From Methylotenera sp. (GTDB taxonomy: Bacteria > Pseudomonadota > Gammaproteobacteria > Burkholderiales > Methylophilaceae): 64,000 nt of DNA. Where the stretch lies: assembly GCA_013141495.1 (NCBI GenBank), contig JABFQV010000009.1, positions 62,001 through 126,000 of the forward strand, in the 5' to 3' direction. Of this stretch, positions 17,162-26,020 are shown piece after piece. Below the pieces are notes generated by a model. It did not search any database and was not told the origin of the DNA. It was given only the letters and a program-made list of their open reading frames with translations. The translations under genes were made by a program, and so were the position numbers. The stretch's first letter is position 1; each line of letters opens with the position of its first letter.

Positions 17162-20100
17162 ATGACTCTGCCAGAACTCTCCATTAAACGTCACGTGCTT
17201 AGCTGGATGCTGTCAGGCGTGATTGTTTTATTCGGTATTATTTCCTACCAGCGCATCGGCGTTGATCGCATCCCCGCGATTGATTTTCCTATCATCATGG
17301 TCAACACCACATTACGTGGTGCCAATCCTGATGTCATCGACACCAGCATTACCAGCGTCATTGAATCCGCCATCAATACCACACCGGGTATTGAGCATAT
17401 TCAATCCTCCTCCTCTCCCGGATTTTCTAGCGTGAGCATTACATTCTCGCTGGATAAAAACATTGATGCTGCCTACAACGAAGTACAAGCCAAAGTAAAC
17501 CAAGCACTACGCCGACTGCCTGCAGACGCAGACCCTCCAATCATACAAAAAGTGGATACCAACGCCTCGGCTGTAATATGGCTAGCCTTGAGTGGCGACC
17601 GCACCATACAGCAGCTTAATTTATACGCGAACAATGTACTCAAGAAAAAGTTTGAAACCATCAACGGCGTAGGTGAAGTCACCATAGGCGGGCGCCGTGA
17701 CCGTGTGATTCGCGTTAATGTTCTGCCAGAGCGCATGGCTGCCTACAAGCTGACTGCTGGTGACTTAACTGCCGCTTTTAACCGTGAGCATATACAACTG
17801 CCCGGTGGGTTTTTAGTGAGCGCACAAGCAGAGCAGTTATTAAAGCTGGATATGGAGTTTCACACCGTCAAAGAGCTGGCAGAGTTAATTGTCACCACAA
17901 AATCTGGTGTGTCTATTCGCCTGAAAGATATTGCCACGATTGAAGATGGCATTAGCGATAATCGCCAAATTGCACGCTACAACGGCAAACCAACCGTGGG
18001 TTTGGGCATGGTTAAAATCGCCAATGCCAACACTGTCGCTATTATTAAAGAAGTAGAACGCCGGCTAGAAAATGACATACGCCCTAACCTAGCACCTGGC
18101 CTAACGCTCGAAATTTCCAGCAACGACTCTATTTTTATTAACCAAATGGTCGCCTCGCTCAAAGAGCATCTGGTTGAAGGCACCTTGTTTGCTGCGCTAA
18201 TCGTGTTGATTTTTATGCGCTCTTTCAGCTCAACCTTAATGGTTTGTCTGGAGATTCCAGTCTCATTGCTGGGGGCCATCGCTGTCATGTACTTTGCTGG
18301 TTACACCTTTAACAGCATGACCATGCTAGCCCTGCTGTTACTGATTGGCGTAGTGGTGGATGACGCCATTGTGGTGCGCGAAAGCATATTGCGCCACATG
18401 GAAGGCGAAACCGGCAACGGTTTAAGCGCGACTGATCTAAAAAATCCGCAAGCGGTTGCCGCATTCCGCACCCGCGCCACGATTATTGGCAGTAACGAAG
18501 TAGTCTTTGCCGTAATGGCTTCATCAGCGGCACTGGTATGTATATTTGCACCGGTGATTTTTATGGATGGCATTATTGGTAAGTTTTTCAAATCATTTGC
18601 GGTAGTGGTCACGTTCGGGGTGCTAGTCTCTTTGTTTGTTTCGCTCACACTCACCCCCATGTTGTGCTCACGCTACCTAAGTGTCACGCACAATAAAAAT
18701 GCAATTTACCGCATGTTTGGGCGCATGCTTACTAGCATCGATAACGTGTATAAAAAGTTGCTTTACGCCACGCTTAATCATCGTGGCTTGGTGCTGTTAT
18801 CTACCCTAGTTTTCGTTGGGTTCTCTGGCTTCTACACCCTTAAATATGTTGAAAAAGACTTTGTACCAGAAACCGACGAAAGCAGCTTTAGCATCAGGAT
18901 TAACACGCCTTTAGGATCAACCTTAGACTACACCGACGCACGCTTAAAGCTGGTAGAGGCCGCTGTCGCCAGCCACAAAGATGAAGTTGATAGCTACTTT
19001 TCTACGATAGGTGCGGGTTCACGCGGGCAAGTCAATCAGGGCAATGTCAATGTGCGTTTAAAACCAAAAGAAGCGCGTAACAAGAGTCAAAAAGCACTGA
19101 TCAAAGAACTCAAAGCCGAGCTGGATAAAATACCAGGCATACGCGCACTCGCGGCACCGCCATCGGTCGTGCGTGGTCAACGCTCAGAGAAATTACAGTT
19201 CAATTTAACCGGTGCCAACCTGCAAGAAATAGGTCGCATCTCACAATTGCTACAACAAAACCTGAGCAATAATACCGATATGGGCAAAGTCGATTTAGAT
19301 GTTCAGCTAGATTTACCGCAACTCACCATGCAAATAGACCGCGCAAAGGCAGCAAGCCTAGGTCTAAATGCCACAGATGTCGCCACGGCTGTTAGCCTAT
19401 ATGCTGGTGGCATCAACGTTGCCAAATATAATGAGGCTTCAGGTGACGGCCAGCGCTACGACATTCGCCTAAAGGCCACCGAAGGCGACCTGAACAACGT
19501 TGCCGATTTAAGCAAAATTTACCTGCGTAACGCTACTGGTGATTTAATTCGCTTGGATGCTGTCGCCAACTTCAAACAGGAGTTAGGACCAGCGGTGATT
19601 GGTCGGTATGATCTGCAATATGCTGCAAATTTTTATGCCAATCCCAACATGCCATTAGGTGAAGCCGTTGAGTTAGTCAAAACCACTGCCAGCAAAATCG
19701 TGCCGCCAGATTACACACTTAAACTCACAGGCCAAGCTGAAGAGTTTGGCAAAACGTTTACCAATATCAAGTTTGTACTGTTGCTAGCTTTCACTTTACT
19801 GTACATGGTCTTAGCCAGCCAATTCAACTCATTCATCCAGCCCTTCATTATCATGCTGGCGCAGCCGCTTGCCATTATTGGCGGGCTCATTGCGCTATTG
19901 ATTACAGGTGACAGCCTCAACATGTACTCCATGATTGGATTGGTACTGCTAATCGGTTTAGTGGCTAAGAACTCTATTTTGCTGGTAGATTTAACCAATC
20001 AATTGATAGAAAAAGGTGCCAATATTGACGACGCACTAAAAGAGGCCTGCCCCATCAGGGTACGTCCGGTAGTGATGACCTCACTCACCATTATTTTAGC

Positions 20101-20281
20101 GCTGCTTCCCGCCGCGATAGGATTAGGCGCAGGCAGTGAAACCAACAAGCCGTTATCTGTTGCCATTATCGGTGGCATGATTTCATCCACGCTACTCACA
20201 TTAGTAGTGGTGCCTGCCGCGTACTCGTTAGTAATGGGTGGTTTAAGTAAGTGGAATAAACGCCACGATTTATTGGCTTAA
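17162..20281 (+). CDS. RND efflux permease (HAE1-like)
   Basis: A 1039-residue proton-driven inner-membrane pump with 12 helices and two large periplasmic loops. Family signatures include PGIEHIQSSSSPGFSSVSI in the first pore domain and the paired aspartates of the fourth helix in GVVVDDAIVVRES, which carry protons. The C-terminal half contains GLVAKNSILLVDLTNQ and RPVVMTSLTIILALLP. It forms an operon with the adaptor upstream. The overall type is the MexF/AcrB-like hydrophobic efflux group rather than CusA. Substrate cannot be inferred. Confidence 0.9.
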   Translation: MTLPELSIKRHVLSWMLSGVIVLFGIISYQRIGVDRIPAIDFPIIMVNTTLRGANPDVIDTSITSVIESAINTTPGIEHIQSSSSPGFSSVSITFSLDKNIDAAYNEVQAKVNQALRRLPADADPPIIQKVDTNASAVIWLALSGDRTIQQLNLYANNVLKKKFETINGVGEVTIGGRRDRVIRVNVLPERMAAYKLTAGDLTAAFNREHIQLPGGFLVSAQAEQLLKLDMEFHTVKELAELIVTTKSGVSIRLKDIATIEDGISDNRQIARYNGKPTVGLGMVKIANANTVAIIKEVERRLENDIRPNLAPGLTLEISSNDSIFINQMVASLKEHLVEGTLFAALIVLIFMRSFSSTLMVCLEIPVSLLGAIAVMYFAGYTFNSMTMLALLLLIGVVVDDAIVVRESILRHMEGETGNGLSATDLKNPQAVAAFRTRATIIGSNEVVFAVMASSAALVCIFAPVIFMDGIIGKFFKSFAVVVTFGVLVSLFVSLTLTPMLCSRYLSVTHNKNAIYRMFGRMLTSIDNVYKKLLYATLNHRGLVLLSTLVFVGFSGFYTLKYVEKDFVPETDESSFSIRINTPLGSTLDYTDARLKLVEAAVASHKDEVDSYFSTIGAGSRGQVNQGNVNVRLKPKEARNKSQKALIKELKAELDKIPGIRALAAPPSVVRGQRSEKLQFNLTGANLQEIGRISQLLQQNLSNNTDMGKVDLDVQLDLPQLTMQIDRAKAASLGLNATDVATAVSLYAGGINVAKYNEASGDGQRYDIRLKATEGDLNNVADLSKIYLRNATGDLIRLDAVANFKQELGPAVIGRYDLQYAANFYANPNMPLGEAVELVKTTASKIVPPDYTLKLTGQAEEFGKTFTNIKFVLLLAFTLLYMVLASQFNSFIQPFIIMLAQPLAIIGGLIALLITGDSLNMYSMIGLVLLIGLVAKNSILLVDLTNQLIEKGANIDDALKEACPIRVRPVVMTSLTIILALLPAAIGLGAGSETNKPLSVAIIGGMISSTLLTLVVVPAAYSLVMGGLSKWNKRHDLLA

Positions 20282-20306
20282 TTAAGCTACCAGCTGGCAC
20301 ATTGGG

Positions 20307-21479
20307 CTAGTTAGCCTCGGTGAGCATATGGGCGACCGCACGTTTAAAGGGTGAAATGCGGTTGCCAATATGTAACGAAGCGCGCCTTATTAAGCGCGCT
20401 GGCAGCGCATTATTGCTGTAGAGTTTGGCAATGACGTGAGTCGCTGCAAACAGCGGCCGTGTGGCGCGTTTGTGTGTTTTTTCATAGCGCGCAAGCAAGC
20501 TTGCAGAAGCGATATCACCACCTCGCGTATGCGCCGTATTAATTTCATGGGCCAGTGATGCCGCGCTACGCAACCCGAAATTGAACCCATGCGCGGTGAC
20601 GGGGTGCATACCCACTGCTGCATCACCAACCAAGGCAAAACGCGGTGCTACAAAGCGATCGGCATACACAGTAACAAGTGGATAAGCGTGGCGCGTTGAA
20701 ACAAGGCGCATAGCACCCAGCCTGTGCTTGAAGCGCGCCTCAACAGCGTGATTAAAATCCTCTTCAGGCATTGTCATCAGGCGCTTAATGTCGTGCGCTG
20801 GCAAGGTAATCACAACTGATGAACGCATGCCATTCATCGGCAATAATGCCAGTGTTTGGTGATAGTCAAACCACTCCCAAGCTACATGCTGGTGTGAAAC
20901 CTCATGCTCCATCACGCAGACCATCATCGTTTTGCCAAAATCATGCATGGAGACAGCAATGCCCATCGCACGGCGCGTTTCTGAAAAACGGCTATCTGCG
21001 GCCACAATAAGTTGTGCTTCAATCAACGTACCATTTGCCAGCCTTAGATAACCACCTTTGCTATCGGTACTCACTTGAATAATTTCTGCATTGGTCAACA
21101 AAGTAATGTTAGCGGACGCCTTAACCGCTTCAAATGCGGCCTTGCGGATGAGGCAATTAGAAATAAGGTAGCCTAATTCATTTTGTTGACTATCACGGTG
21201 ATCAATTTGCATCGCATATAACGACGAACCATTAAGCACACGGGCATCACGTAGCGGTGAAATAGCCTCTTGGTTTATACGTTGCCAAAGACCAAGCGTT
21301 TGCATCAGCTGGGCCGAATGATGCGTAAGCGCAATCTCACGCCCATCAAAAGCAGGGCTTGCCAGCGCGTCCTCAAATTGCCGCTCAATCACTGCAGTGA
21401 GTAAGCCGCTATCTGCCAACGCTTGTGCAAAACATAATCCAGAAGGTCCTGCACCCACGATAACGATGTCAAAATTCAT
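20307..21479 (-). CDS. ubiM: UbiH/UbiF-family flavin monooxygenase, probably UbiM
   Basis: An FAD-dependent ring hydroxylase of ubiquinone synthesis. The N-terminal dinucleotide site is GAGPSGLCFAQALADSG, and the second FAD motif is GDAAVGMHPVTAHGFNFGL. UbiH, UbiF and UbiI usually have AGQGLNLG at this place; TAHGFN with Phe fits the UbiM subgroup as I remember it, so the assignment to UbiM is moderate. Length 390 is normal. It is convergent with the RND pump gene and stands alone. UbiM in some proteobacteria replaces several position-specific hydroxylases. Confidence 0.75.
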   Translation of the reverse strand: MNFDIVIVGAGPSGLCFAQALADSGLLTAVIERQFEDALASPAFDGREIALTHHSAQLMQTLGLWQRINQEAISPLRDARVLNGSSLYAMQIDHRDSQQNELGYLISNCLIRKAAFEAVKASANITLLTNAEIIQVSTDSKGGYLRLANGTLIEAQLIVAADSRFSETRRAMGIAVSMHDFGKTMMVCVMEHEVSHQHVAWEWFDYHQTLALLPMNGMRSSVVITLPAHDIKRLMTMPEEDFNHAVEARFKHRLGAMRLVSTRHAYPLVTVYADRFVAPRFALVGDAAVGMHPVTAHGFNFGLRSAASLAHEINTAHTRGGDIASASLLARYEKTHKRATRPLFAATHVIAKLYSNNALPARLIRRASLHIGNRISPFKRAVAHMLTEAN

Positions 21480-21700
21480 AGTGGTTTAGTTAGCTGTTTG
21501 ATAAATAGCCATCATTAGATAAAAATCAAGTGCAGGTTTTGACGTGCATCAACAAATAGCGACTCAATTTTAACTTGGTTACTAACGCAACGTGAATTTA
21601 GCTGGCGATAATATAAAGTAAAATAACTCAATTAAATCAATACTATTAAATATAATTTCACCCTAAAGATGCCTGTACGCTACCGTACTTATAAAACTAG

Positions 21701-21728
21701 TTGGAAAATATTCAGAATATGATGTAAT
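21701..21728 (+). promoter_or_regulatory. Possible sigma-70 promoter of the tRNA pair
   Basis: TTGGAA (21701-21706) and TGTAAT (21723-21728) are spaced 16 nt and lie 22 nt before tRNA-Val. Match to the consensus is moderate. The rest of the gap 21480-21750 shows nothing else. Confidence 0.4.
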
Positions 21729-21750
21729 ATGCCGACCTCATTGGTTAAGC

Positions 21751-21826
21751 GGGTGCTTAGCTCAGTTGGTAGAGCGTCGCCCTTACAAGGCGAATGTCAG
21801 CGGTTCGACCCCGTTAGCACCCACCA
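21751..21826 (+). tRNA. tRNA-Val (anticodon TAC)
   Basis: A full cloverleaf can be drawn: acceptor GGGTGCT/AGCACCC, D stem GCTC/GAGC, anticodon stem TCGCC/GGCGA with loop CTTACAA (anticodon TAC), T loop TTCGACC, and an encoded CCA end. Confidence 0.97.
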
Positions 21827-21881
21827 AAAAACCAGTGTAGTGACTAAAATCGTATTAGTTGTATCAATACGTATGTTTTAA

Positions 21882-21958
21882 GGAGTGGTAGTTCAGTTGG
21901 TTAGAATGCCTGCCTGTCACGCAGGAGGTCGCGGGTTCGAGTCCCGTCCGCTCCGCCA
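21882..21958 (+). tRNA. tRNA-Asp (anticodon GTC)
   Basis: Acceptor GGAGTGG/CCGCTCC with one G-T pair, anticodon stem CCTGC/GCAGG with loop CTGTCAC (anticodon GTC), T arm GCGGGTTCGAGTCCCGT, and an encoded CCA end. It is 55 nt after tRNA-Val and probably in the same transcript, a common Val-Asp pair. Confidence 0.97.
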
Positions 21959-21963
21959 GAAAA

Positions 21964-22003
21964 CGTAGTGTGAGCTTATCAATGCTCACACTACGATTCT
22001 TTT
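21964..22003 (+). terminator. Rho-independent terminator of the tRNA operon
   Basis: A perfect 12-bp stem CGTAGTGTGAGC/GCTCACACTACG with an 8-nt loop starts 5 nt after the tRNA-Asp CCA and is followed by ATTCTTTT. Confidence 0.85.
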
Positions 22004-22090
22004 ATAGGCGCTCTGCCTAAATGATTCCCGCAATTTCCAATAATCCGCCAATTACCTTATAGTCGTTACCTTTCTGATTAAAACTTCAAC

Positions 22091-22306
22091 ATGAACCCAG
22101 AAGACTTACAACGCTTGGTCACATTGGCGATGCCTTATGGTAAATACAAAGGTCGCCTCATTGCTGATTTGCCTGGCAACTATTTAAATTGGTTTGCCCG
22201 CGACGGATTTCCTTCTGGCGAGCTGGGGCGATTATTGCAGTTGATGCAGGAAATCGACCATAACGGGCTATCTCCTTTGCTGGAGCCGCTAAGAAATAAA
22301 TCTTAA
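22091..22306 (+). CDS. DUF3820 family protein
   Basis: A 71-residue protein with the family pattern MPYGKYKGRLIADLPGNYL followed by FPSGELGRLLQLMQEIDHNG. DUF3820 is widespread in proteobacteria and is also found as a fusion to nuclease domains, but its own function is not known. No partner gene is adjacent on the same strand except the broken EAL remnant immediately after it. Confidence 0.85.
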   Translation: MNPEDLQRLVTLAMPYGKYKGRLIADLPGNYLNWFARDGFPSGELGRLLQLMQEIDHNGLSPLLEPLRNKS

Positions 22307-22319
22307 ACTAGGTACGTTA

Positions 22320-22415
22320 ATGCAATGTGATGAACTGCAAGGCTACTATTTCAGCAAACCGTTGCCAGAGAATGAGTTTGAAGCGTTGGTGATGAACCAG
22401 TCCAAGCTAAAATAA
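22320..22415 (+). pseudogene. C-terminal remnant of an EAL-domain protein
   Basis: A 31-codon reading containing CDELQGYYFSKPLPENEFEA, which is the typical last stretch of EAL phosphodiesterase domains (the conserved CDE-QGY-FS-PLP region). Nothing upstream encodes the rest of the domain; the DUF3820 gene ends 13 nt before. It is therefore the leftover tail of a deleted c-di-GMP phosphodiesterase gene. Confidence 0.7.
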
Positions 22416-22523
22416 GTCGTTTTCGGCAGTTGATTCAAACCTGGGTTAGCCATGACTTTAGCCTTAAACTAGCAGCAGAGCATTGTGTGGAATGTAAAAA
22501 ATCCACTTATATTCTGCAATGAG

Positions 22524-22557
22524 CCTATGATGAAGGCGCAATATTCATCATAGGAGA
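22524..22557 (+). promoter_or_regulatory. Hairpin overlapping the ribosome site of the 39-residue gene
   Basis: CCTATGATGA (22524-22533) and TCATCATAGG (22545-22554) form a perfect 10-bp stem with an 11-nt loop. The right arm ends inside the Shine-Dalgarno AGGAGA (22552-22557) of the following small gene, so folding could mask it. Confidence 0.5.
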
Positions 22558-22563
22558 AGCATC

Positions 22564-22683
22564 ATGGCCAAAGGTCAAATTAAAAGTAACAAAGAAACGA
22601 AAAAACCTAAAAAAAGTAAAGATGTTGTGGTGCCCACATCATTTATAACGCCGACTAAATCGGGTGTTGTGCCCAAAAAATAA
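22564..22683 (+). CDS. Small lysine-rich conserved protein (39 residues)
   Basis: The reading starts MAKGQIKSNKETKKPKKSK and ends SGVVPKK. The start MAKGQ-SNKE-KKPKK is a pattern I recall from short hypothetical proteins across proteobacteria. It has a strong ribosome site AGGAGA 6 nt before the ATG. Very basic N-terminal half, Pro/Val/Thr-rich C-terminal half, no cysteine, no membrane segment. Function unknown; basic composition would allow nucleic-acid or ribosome contact. The following gap 22684-22934 holds only a nested inverted repeat (TTAAAGCC/GGCTTTAA around GCGCAT/ATGCGC, 22709-22758). Confidence 0.7.
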   Translation: MAKGQIKSNKETKKPKKSKDVVVPTSFITPTKSGVVPKK

Positions 22684-22934
22684 GCATTCGCTGTTTTTGT
22701 GCAGCGCATTAAAGCCACTTAAGAAGCGCATCTATCGCTCACAATGCGCCGGCTTTAACGCTAAATTACAGCGCTGATTTACAAGCAAGAATTTTAACGC
22801 TTTAAAACCAGTGAGTACCGTTATTTTACGGCGCCATCAGCTTCAAATTTTAAGTTTGCCATCACATCAAAGCTTGTGTTAAAACTGTCTTTAATTTCTG
22901 AAAATACATTTTTTAACCATCGAAAGCGCATCTC

Positions 22935-23282
22935 ATGATTAACGGCTTGGTACAGCTATTGGTTTGGCAGGGCTTGGGCGAGTTGGTGTCCATATTATTA
23001 TTGCCTAACATTCCAGGTCCGGTGTTGGGTTTGTTATTTTTATTGGCATTTTTGCTGATTAAGGGTGAAGTAAACCAGCCGCTTGGCATGGTTGCAGATA
23101 GCTTCAGGCAGCATTTGGGTTTGCTTTTTGTGCCCGCCTCAGTCGGAGTGATTTTGTTTTTACCTGATTTAAAAACCCACGCATTGGCCGTCACAGCTGC
23201 CTTGTTAATTAGTGTGGTGTTAACCATTGCCACTACCGCACTGGTATTAAAGTTTTTTGCAAAGCGTACGCATGATGAATGA
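22935..23282 (+). CDS. lrgA: CidA/LrgA family holin-like protein
   Basis: A 115-residue inner-membrane protein with four helices. The conserved motif LPNIPGPVLGLLFLLAFL at about 23-40 and the FVPASVGVI motif at about 66-74 identify the CidA/LrgA family, linked in other bacteria to control of murein hydrolases and to pyruvate transport. Its stop overlaps the start of lrgB, so the two are co-translated. Confidence 0.88.
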   Translation: MINGLVQLLVWQGLGELVSILLLPNIPGPVLGLLFLLAFLLIKGEVNQPLGMVADSFRQHLGLLFVPASVGVILFLPDLKTHALAVTAALLISVVLTIATTALVLKFFAKRTHDE

Positions 23283-24003
23283 GCGACTCCCGATTGCTGA
23301 AATTTGGGTTTATCTTTCTGGCAGCCCTTTATTTGCGCTTATTCTAACCTTGGCAACCTATCAGCTTGGTTACACGCTGTATGTTAAGGCCAACCGCAAC
23401 CCAATTGTAAATCCAGTAGCTATTTCAGTATTGCTGGCTACATTTTGCATTTATGCCATAGACATGCCCTATCAAAAGTATTTTGAAGGCGCGCAGTTTG
23501 TGCATTTTTTGCTAGGGACGGCAACCGTAGCATTGGCGGTGCCAATTTATCGCGGTTGCAGCAGCTTAAAAGGCAAACTGGTGCCAATGACGCTGGCGTT
23601 GCTGATTGGCAGTGCAGTTTCTATCGGTAGCGCAGTAGGTATTGCCAGTATGCTAGGTGCGGGCGATAACATTGTCGGTAGTATGTATGCAAAATCCGTC
23701 ACCGCACCGATTGCCATGGGTATTGCCGAGCGCATTCATGTGTCACCTACGTTAACTGCGGTGTTTACCGTGGCAACAGGTATGCTGGGCGCTATTTTGG
23801 CGCCATTCATCATGAATTTTTTACGCATAAAGCCATGGTGGATACGCGGTACTGCAATTGGCGTGGGCGCGCACGGCTTGGGTATTACACGCGCCTTTAG
23901 CGTGAATGAAGAGGCTGGCACCTACGCCAGCATGGCAATGGGCTTAAATGGTGTGCTGAGCGCGGTATTGCTACCCGTCGTGGTCAATTATTTGCGCAGT
24001 TAA
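23272..24003 (+). CDS. lrgB: LrgB family protein
   Basis: This is the membrane partner of LrgA, about seven to eight helices. Signatures include NPIVNPVAISVLLATFCIY near the N-terminus and GSMYAKSVTAPIAMGIAER in the middle, followed by FTVATGMLGAI and GTAIGVGAHGLGITRAF. I place the start at the ATG at 23272 (243 residues; 23275 is also possible), which overlaps lrgA by 11 nt. The pair is the standard lrgA-lrgB operon; here without a lytSR regulator beside it. Confidence 0.9.
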   Translation: MMNERLPIAEIWVYLSGSPLFALILTLATYQLGYTLYVKANRNPIVNPVAISVLLATFCIYAIDMPYQKYFEGAQFVHFLLGTATVALAVPIYRGCSSLKGKLVPMTLALLIGSAVSIGSAVGIASMLGAGDNIVGSMYAKSVTAPIAMGIAERIHVSPTLTAVFTVATGMLGAILAPFIMNFLRIKPWWIRGTAIGVGAHGLGITRAFSVNEEAGTYASMAMGLNGVLSAVLLPVVVNYLRS

Positions 24004-24089
24004 ATTTATTCATGCTTCATATCAAGGAAATCTTTTTGCTATAGCGCTAACATGGGTCAACTTTTCAGCTTATCAAAGGCGCAATTATT

Positions 24090-25310
24090 ATGGCTGTGGT
24101 GCAAATTCAAATGAACAAGCCTAATCAGGCACAAGGTTTCGCCTTGTTTAATCTTGGCTTCCGCCCATTCTTTTTAGGCGCCAGTATTTTTGCTGTGGTT
24201 TCTATTGTGTGGTGGATGCTGATTTATTCTGCGCACAGTTTTGTGCAAATAAACACGATTACTAATAGCCAATGGCATGCGCATGAAATGCTCTATGGCT
24301 ATGGCCTAGCGGTCGTTGCAGGGTTCTTGCTCACAGCAGTTAAAAACTGGACTGGGGTGCAAACCCTTAACGGTAAGCCTTTAATGGGTTTATTTCTGCT
24401 GTGGTGCTTGGCGCGGGTATTGTTTTTATTTGGTACTAGTTTACTGCTGTGGGCGGCAGTTGCAGACTTGCTGTTTGGTTTGATACTCATTTGGGCAATC
24501 GCGAAACCGATTGTAAGTGCAAAGCAATGGCCGCAATTGGCGGTAGTGGCTAAAGTTGTATTGCTATGGATAGGTAACGTAGTGTTTTATTTGGGCTGCT
24601 ATGGCCTATTGCAAGACGGTATGCTGTACGCCATCAATGGCGCGGTGCTGTTATTTATCAGCCTTATTTTAATGATAGGGCGTCGTGTGATCCCGTTTTT
24701 TATTGAACGCGGCGTGGCTAGTCTTGGCGCAGAACATAAAGTCAATTTAAAACAATACAAGTGGCTGGACATTAGCCTCTTGATTTTATTTTTAGCGCTG
24801 TTTATCAATGAAGTTTTTTTGCGCGTACCTAGCCTAACCTCATGGTTAGCGCTGACTTTATTCACGCTTAATAGCTATCGTTTACGTAATTGGTACACGC
24901 ACGGTATATGGCAAGTGCCTTTGCTGTGGAGCTTGTATTTATCCTTATGGGTTATTAACCTAGGCTTTTTATGTTATGGCTTACAAACGCAGCTCGCCAT
25001 ACCTGCTATTTTGACTTTGCATCTTTTTACTATCGGCGGCGTGGGCTTAATGACCATGGGCATGATGGCGCGGGTAGCCTTGGGGCATACCGGGCGCGAC
25101 ATTAGAAAATCTTCACCTTGGCTAAGGTTTGCTTTTGCGGCAATCGTGGTCAGTGCGGTATTTCGCATCTTTGTACCGATGCTCGCCATGCAACATTATG
25201 CAAGCTGGGTGTTAATCTCTGCATTGTTCTGGATAATTGGGTTTACCATTTTTGTGGTGATTTACACCCCTATATTGCTTAAACCGCGGATAGACGGTAC
25301 CTTTGGCTAA
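24090..25310 (+). CDS. nnrS: NnrS family heme-copper membrane protein
   Basis: A 406-residue protein with about twelve membrane helices. Conserved NnrS features are LFNLGFRPFFLGASIFAVV at the start, the HAHEML motif at about residue 70, the GRRVIPFFIERG loop, and HLFTIGGVGLMTMGMMARVALGHTGR near the C-terminus. NnrS protects against nitrosative stress and is linked to nitric-oxide metabolism. It follows lrgB after 86 nt on the same strand but with no denitrification genes nearby. Identification by motif is good. Confidence 0.9.
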   Translation: MAVVQIQMNKPNQAQGFALFNLGFRPFFLGASIFAVVSIVWWMLIYSAHSFVQINTITNSQWHAHEMLYGYGLAVVAGFLLTAVKNWTGVQTLNGKPLMGLFLLWCLARVLFLFGTSLLLWAAVADLLFGLILIWAIAKPIVSAKQWPQLAVVAKVVLLWIGNVVFYLGCYGLLQDGMLYAINGAVLLFISLILMIGRRVIPFFIERGVASLGAEHKVNLKQYKWLDISLLILFLALFINEVFLRVPSLTSWLALTLFTLNSYRLRNWYTHGIWQVPLLWSLYLSLWVINLGFLCYGLQTQLAIPAILTLHLFTIGGVGLMTMGMMARVALGHTGRDIRKSSPWLRFAFAAIVVSAVFRIFVPMLAMQHYASWVLISALFWIIGFTIFVVIYTPILLKPRIDGTFG

Positions 25311-25957
25311 CTTAAAAAAACCTAGAAAATTATCCAGAAGCTACACGCCTAGCTGCATGTAAAAGCGAAACAGTTAGCAAAACCGTGTAGCTATGACTGA
25401 GATTATCTGTATGGTGAATGCCTTGAGCGCCAAGCATGATAGAATCTAACGCGTTAGTGCAGTGAATAAGGCAGTAAGCAAGGCCATGAGTTTACTCCAG
25501 CCTTGCCGATGAGTCATCGTTGACCTAGTGCGATTCTGCCGATATAGATTAGGCGCACTAACCAATACGCAAATATGAACTTGGTGGGGCATCTGCATTA
25601 AATGGCATGTGGGCTCACTACTAGGCTACCTACAACTACCTGCGCTTGCGGTTAATTTTAGATTAAAAGCAAAAAATATTTCTACGGCCTAACGCGCTGT
25701 AGCAGATGTATTGTAAACCTACGCACATATCGCCCAATAAAAATACTAACGCCGCATTAAAGCGGCGTTGTGTTTCGGCTTATGGGATGCCGATATTGCC
25801 AGTTATCAATCACTGGCTCTGGTAGTGACTACTGATGATCAATGATTGAAATGTCGATAAACGTCTCCTGATAAACGGTAAGATTTAAAAACTTATGTTT
25901 AAGAGCCACACCTAATTTATACACTTAATTTATGTTAATTACAATTTAATTTAAGTT
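25311..25957. other. Long intergenic region without a gene
   Basis: No ORF with a plausible start and composition is seen on either strand. The only clear structure is a perfect 8-bp hairpin AACGCCGC/GCGGCGTT at 25748-25769 with a T-rich run on its minus-strand side. It could be a decayed gene or hold an unrecognised RNA. Confidence 0.5.
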
Positions 25958-25979
25958 AAAAATAACGGCAACCTGCCGC
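25958..25979 (-). terminator. Terminator of the porin-PhnD-receptor-CAP operon
   Basis: On the minus strand a 7-bp stem AGCGGCA/TGCCGTT with a 3-nt loop is followed by a run ending in ATTTTTAA, 41 nt after the stop of the CAP gene. Confidence 0.55.
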
Positions 25980-26020
25980 TGAAGTAACTTGAACATCAAT
26001 GTTCATTTGTGGCAAACTAT

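Noticed and set aside
25748-25769. Perfect 8-bp hairpin as terminator of nnrS
   Set aside because: It lies more than 430 nt after nnrS and lacks a T run on the plus strand; kept only as a structure in the empty region.
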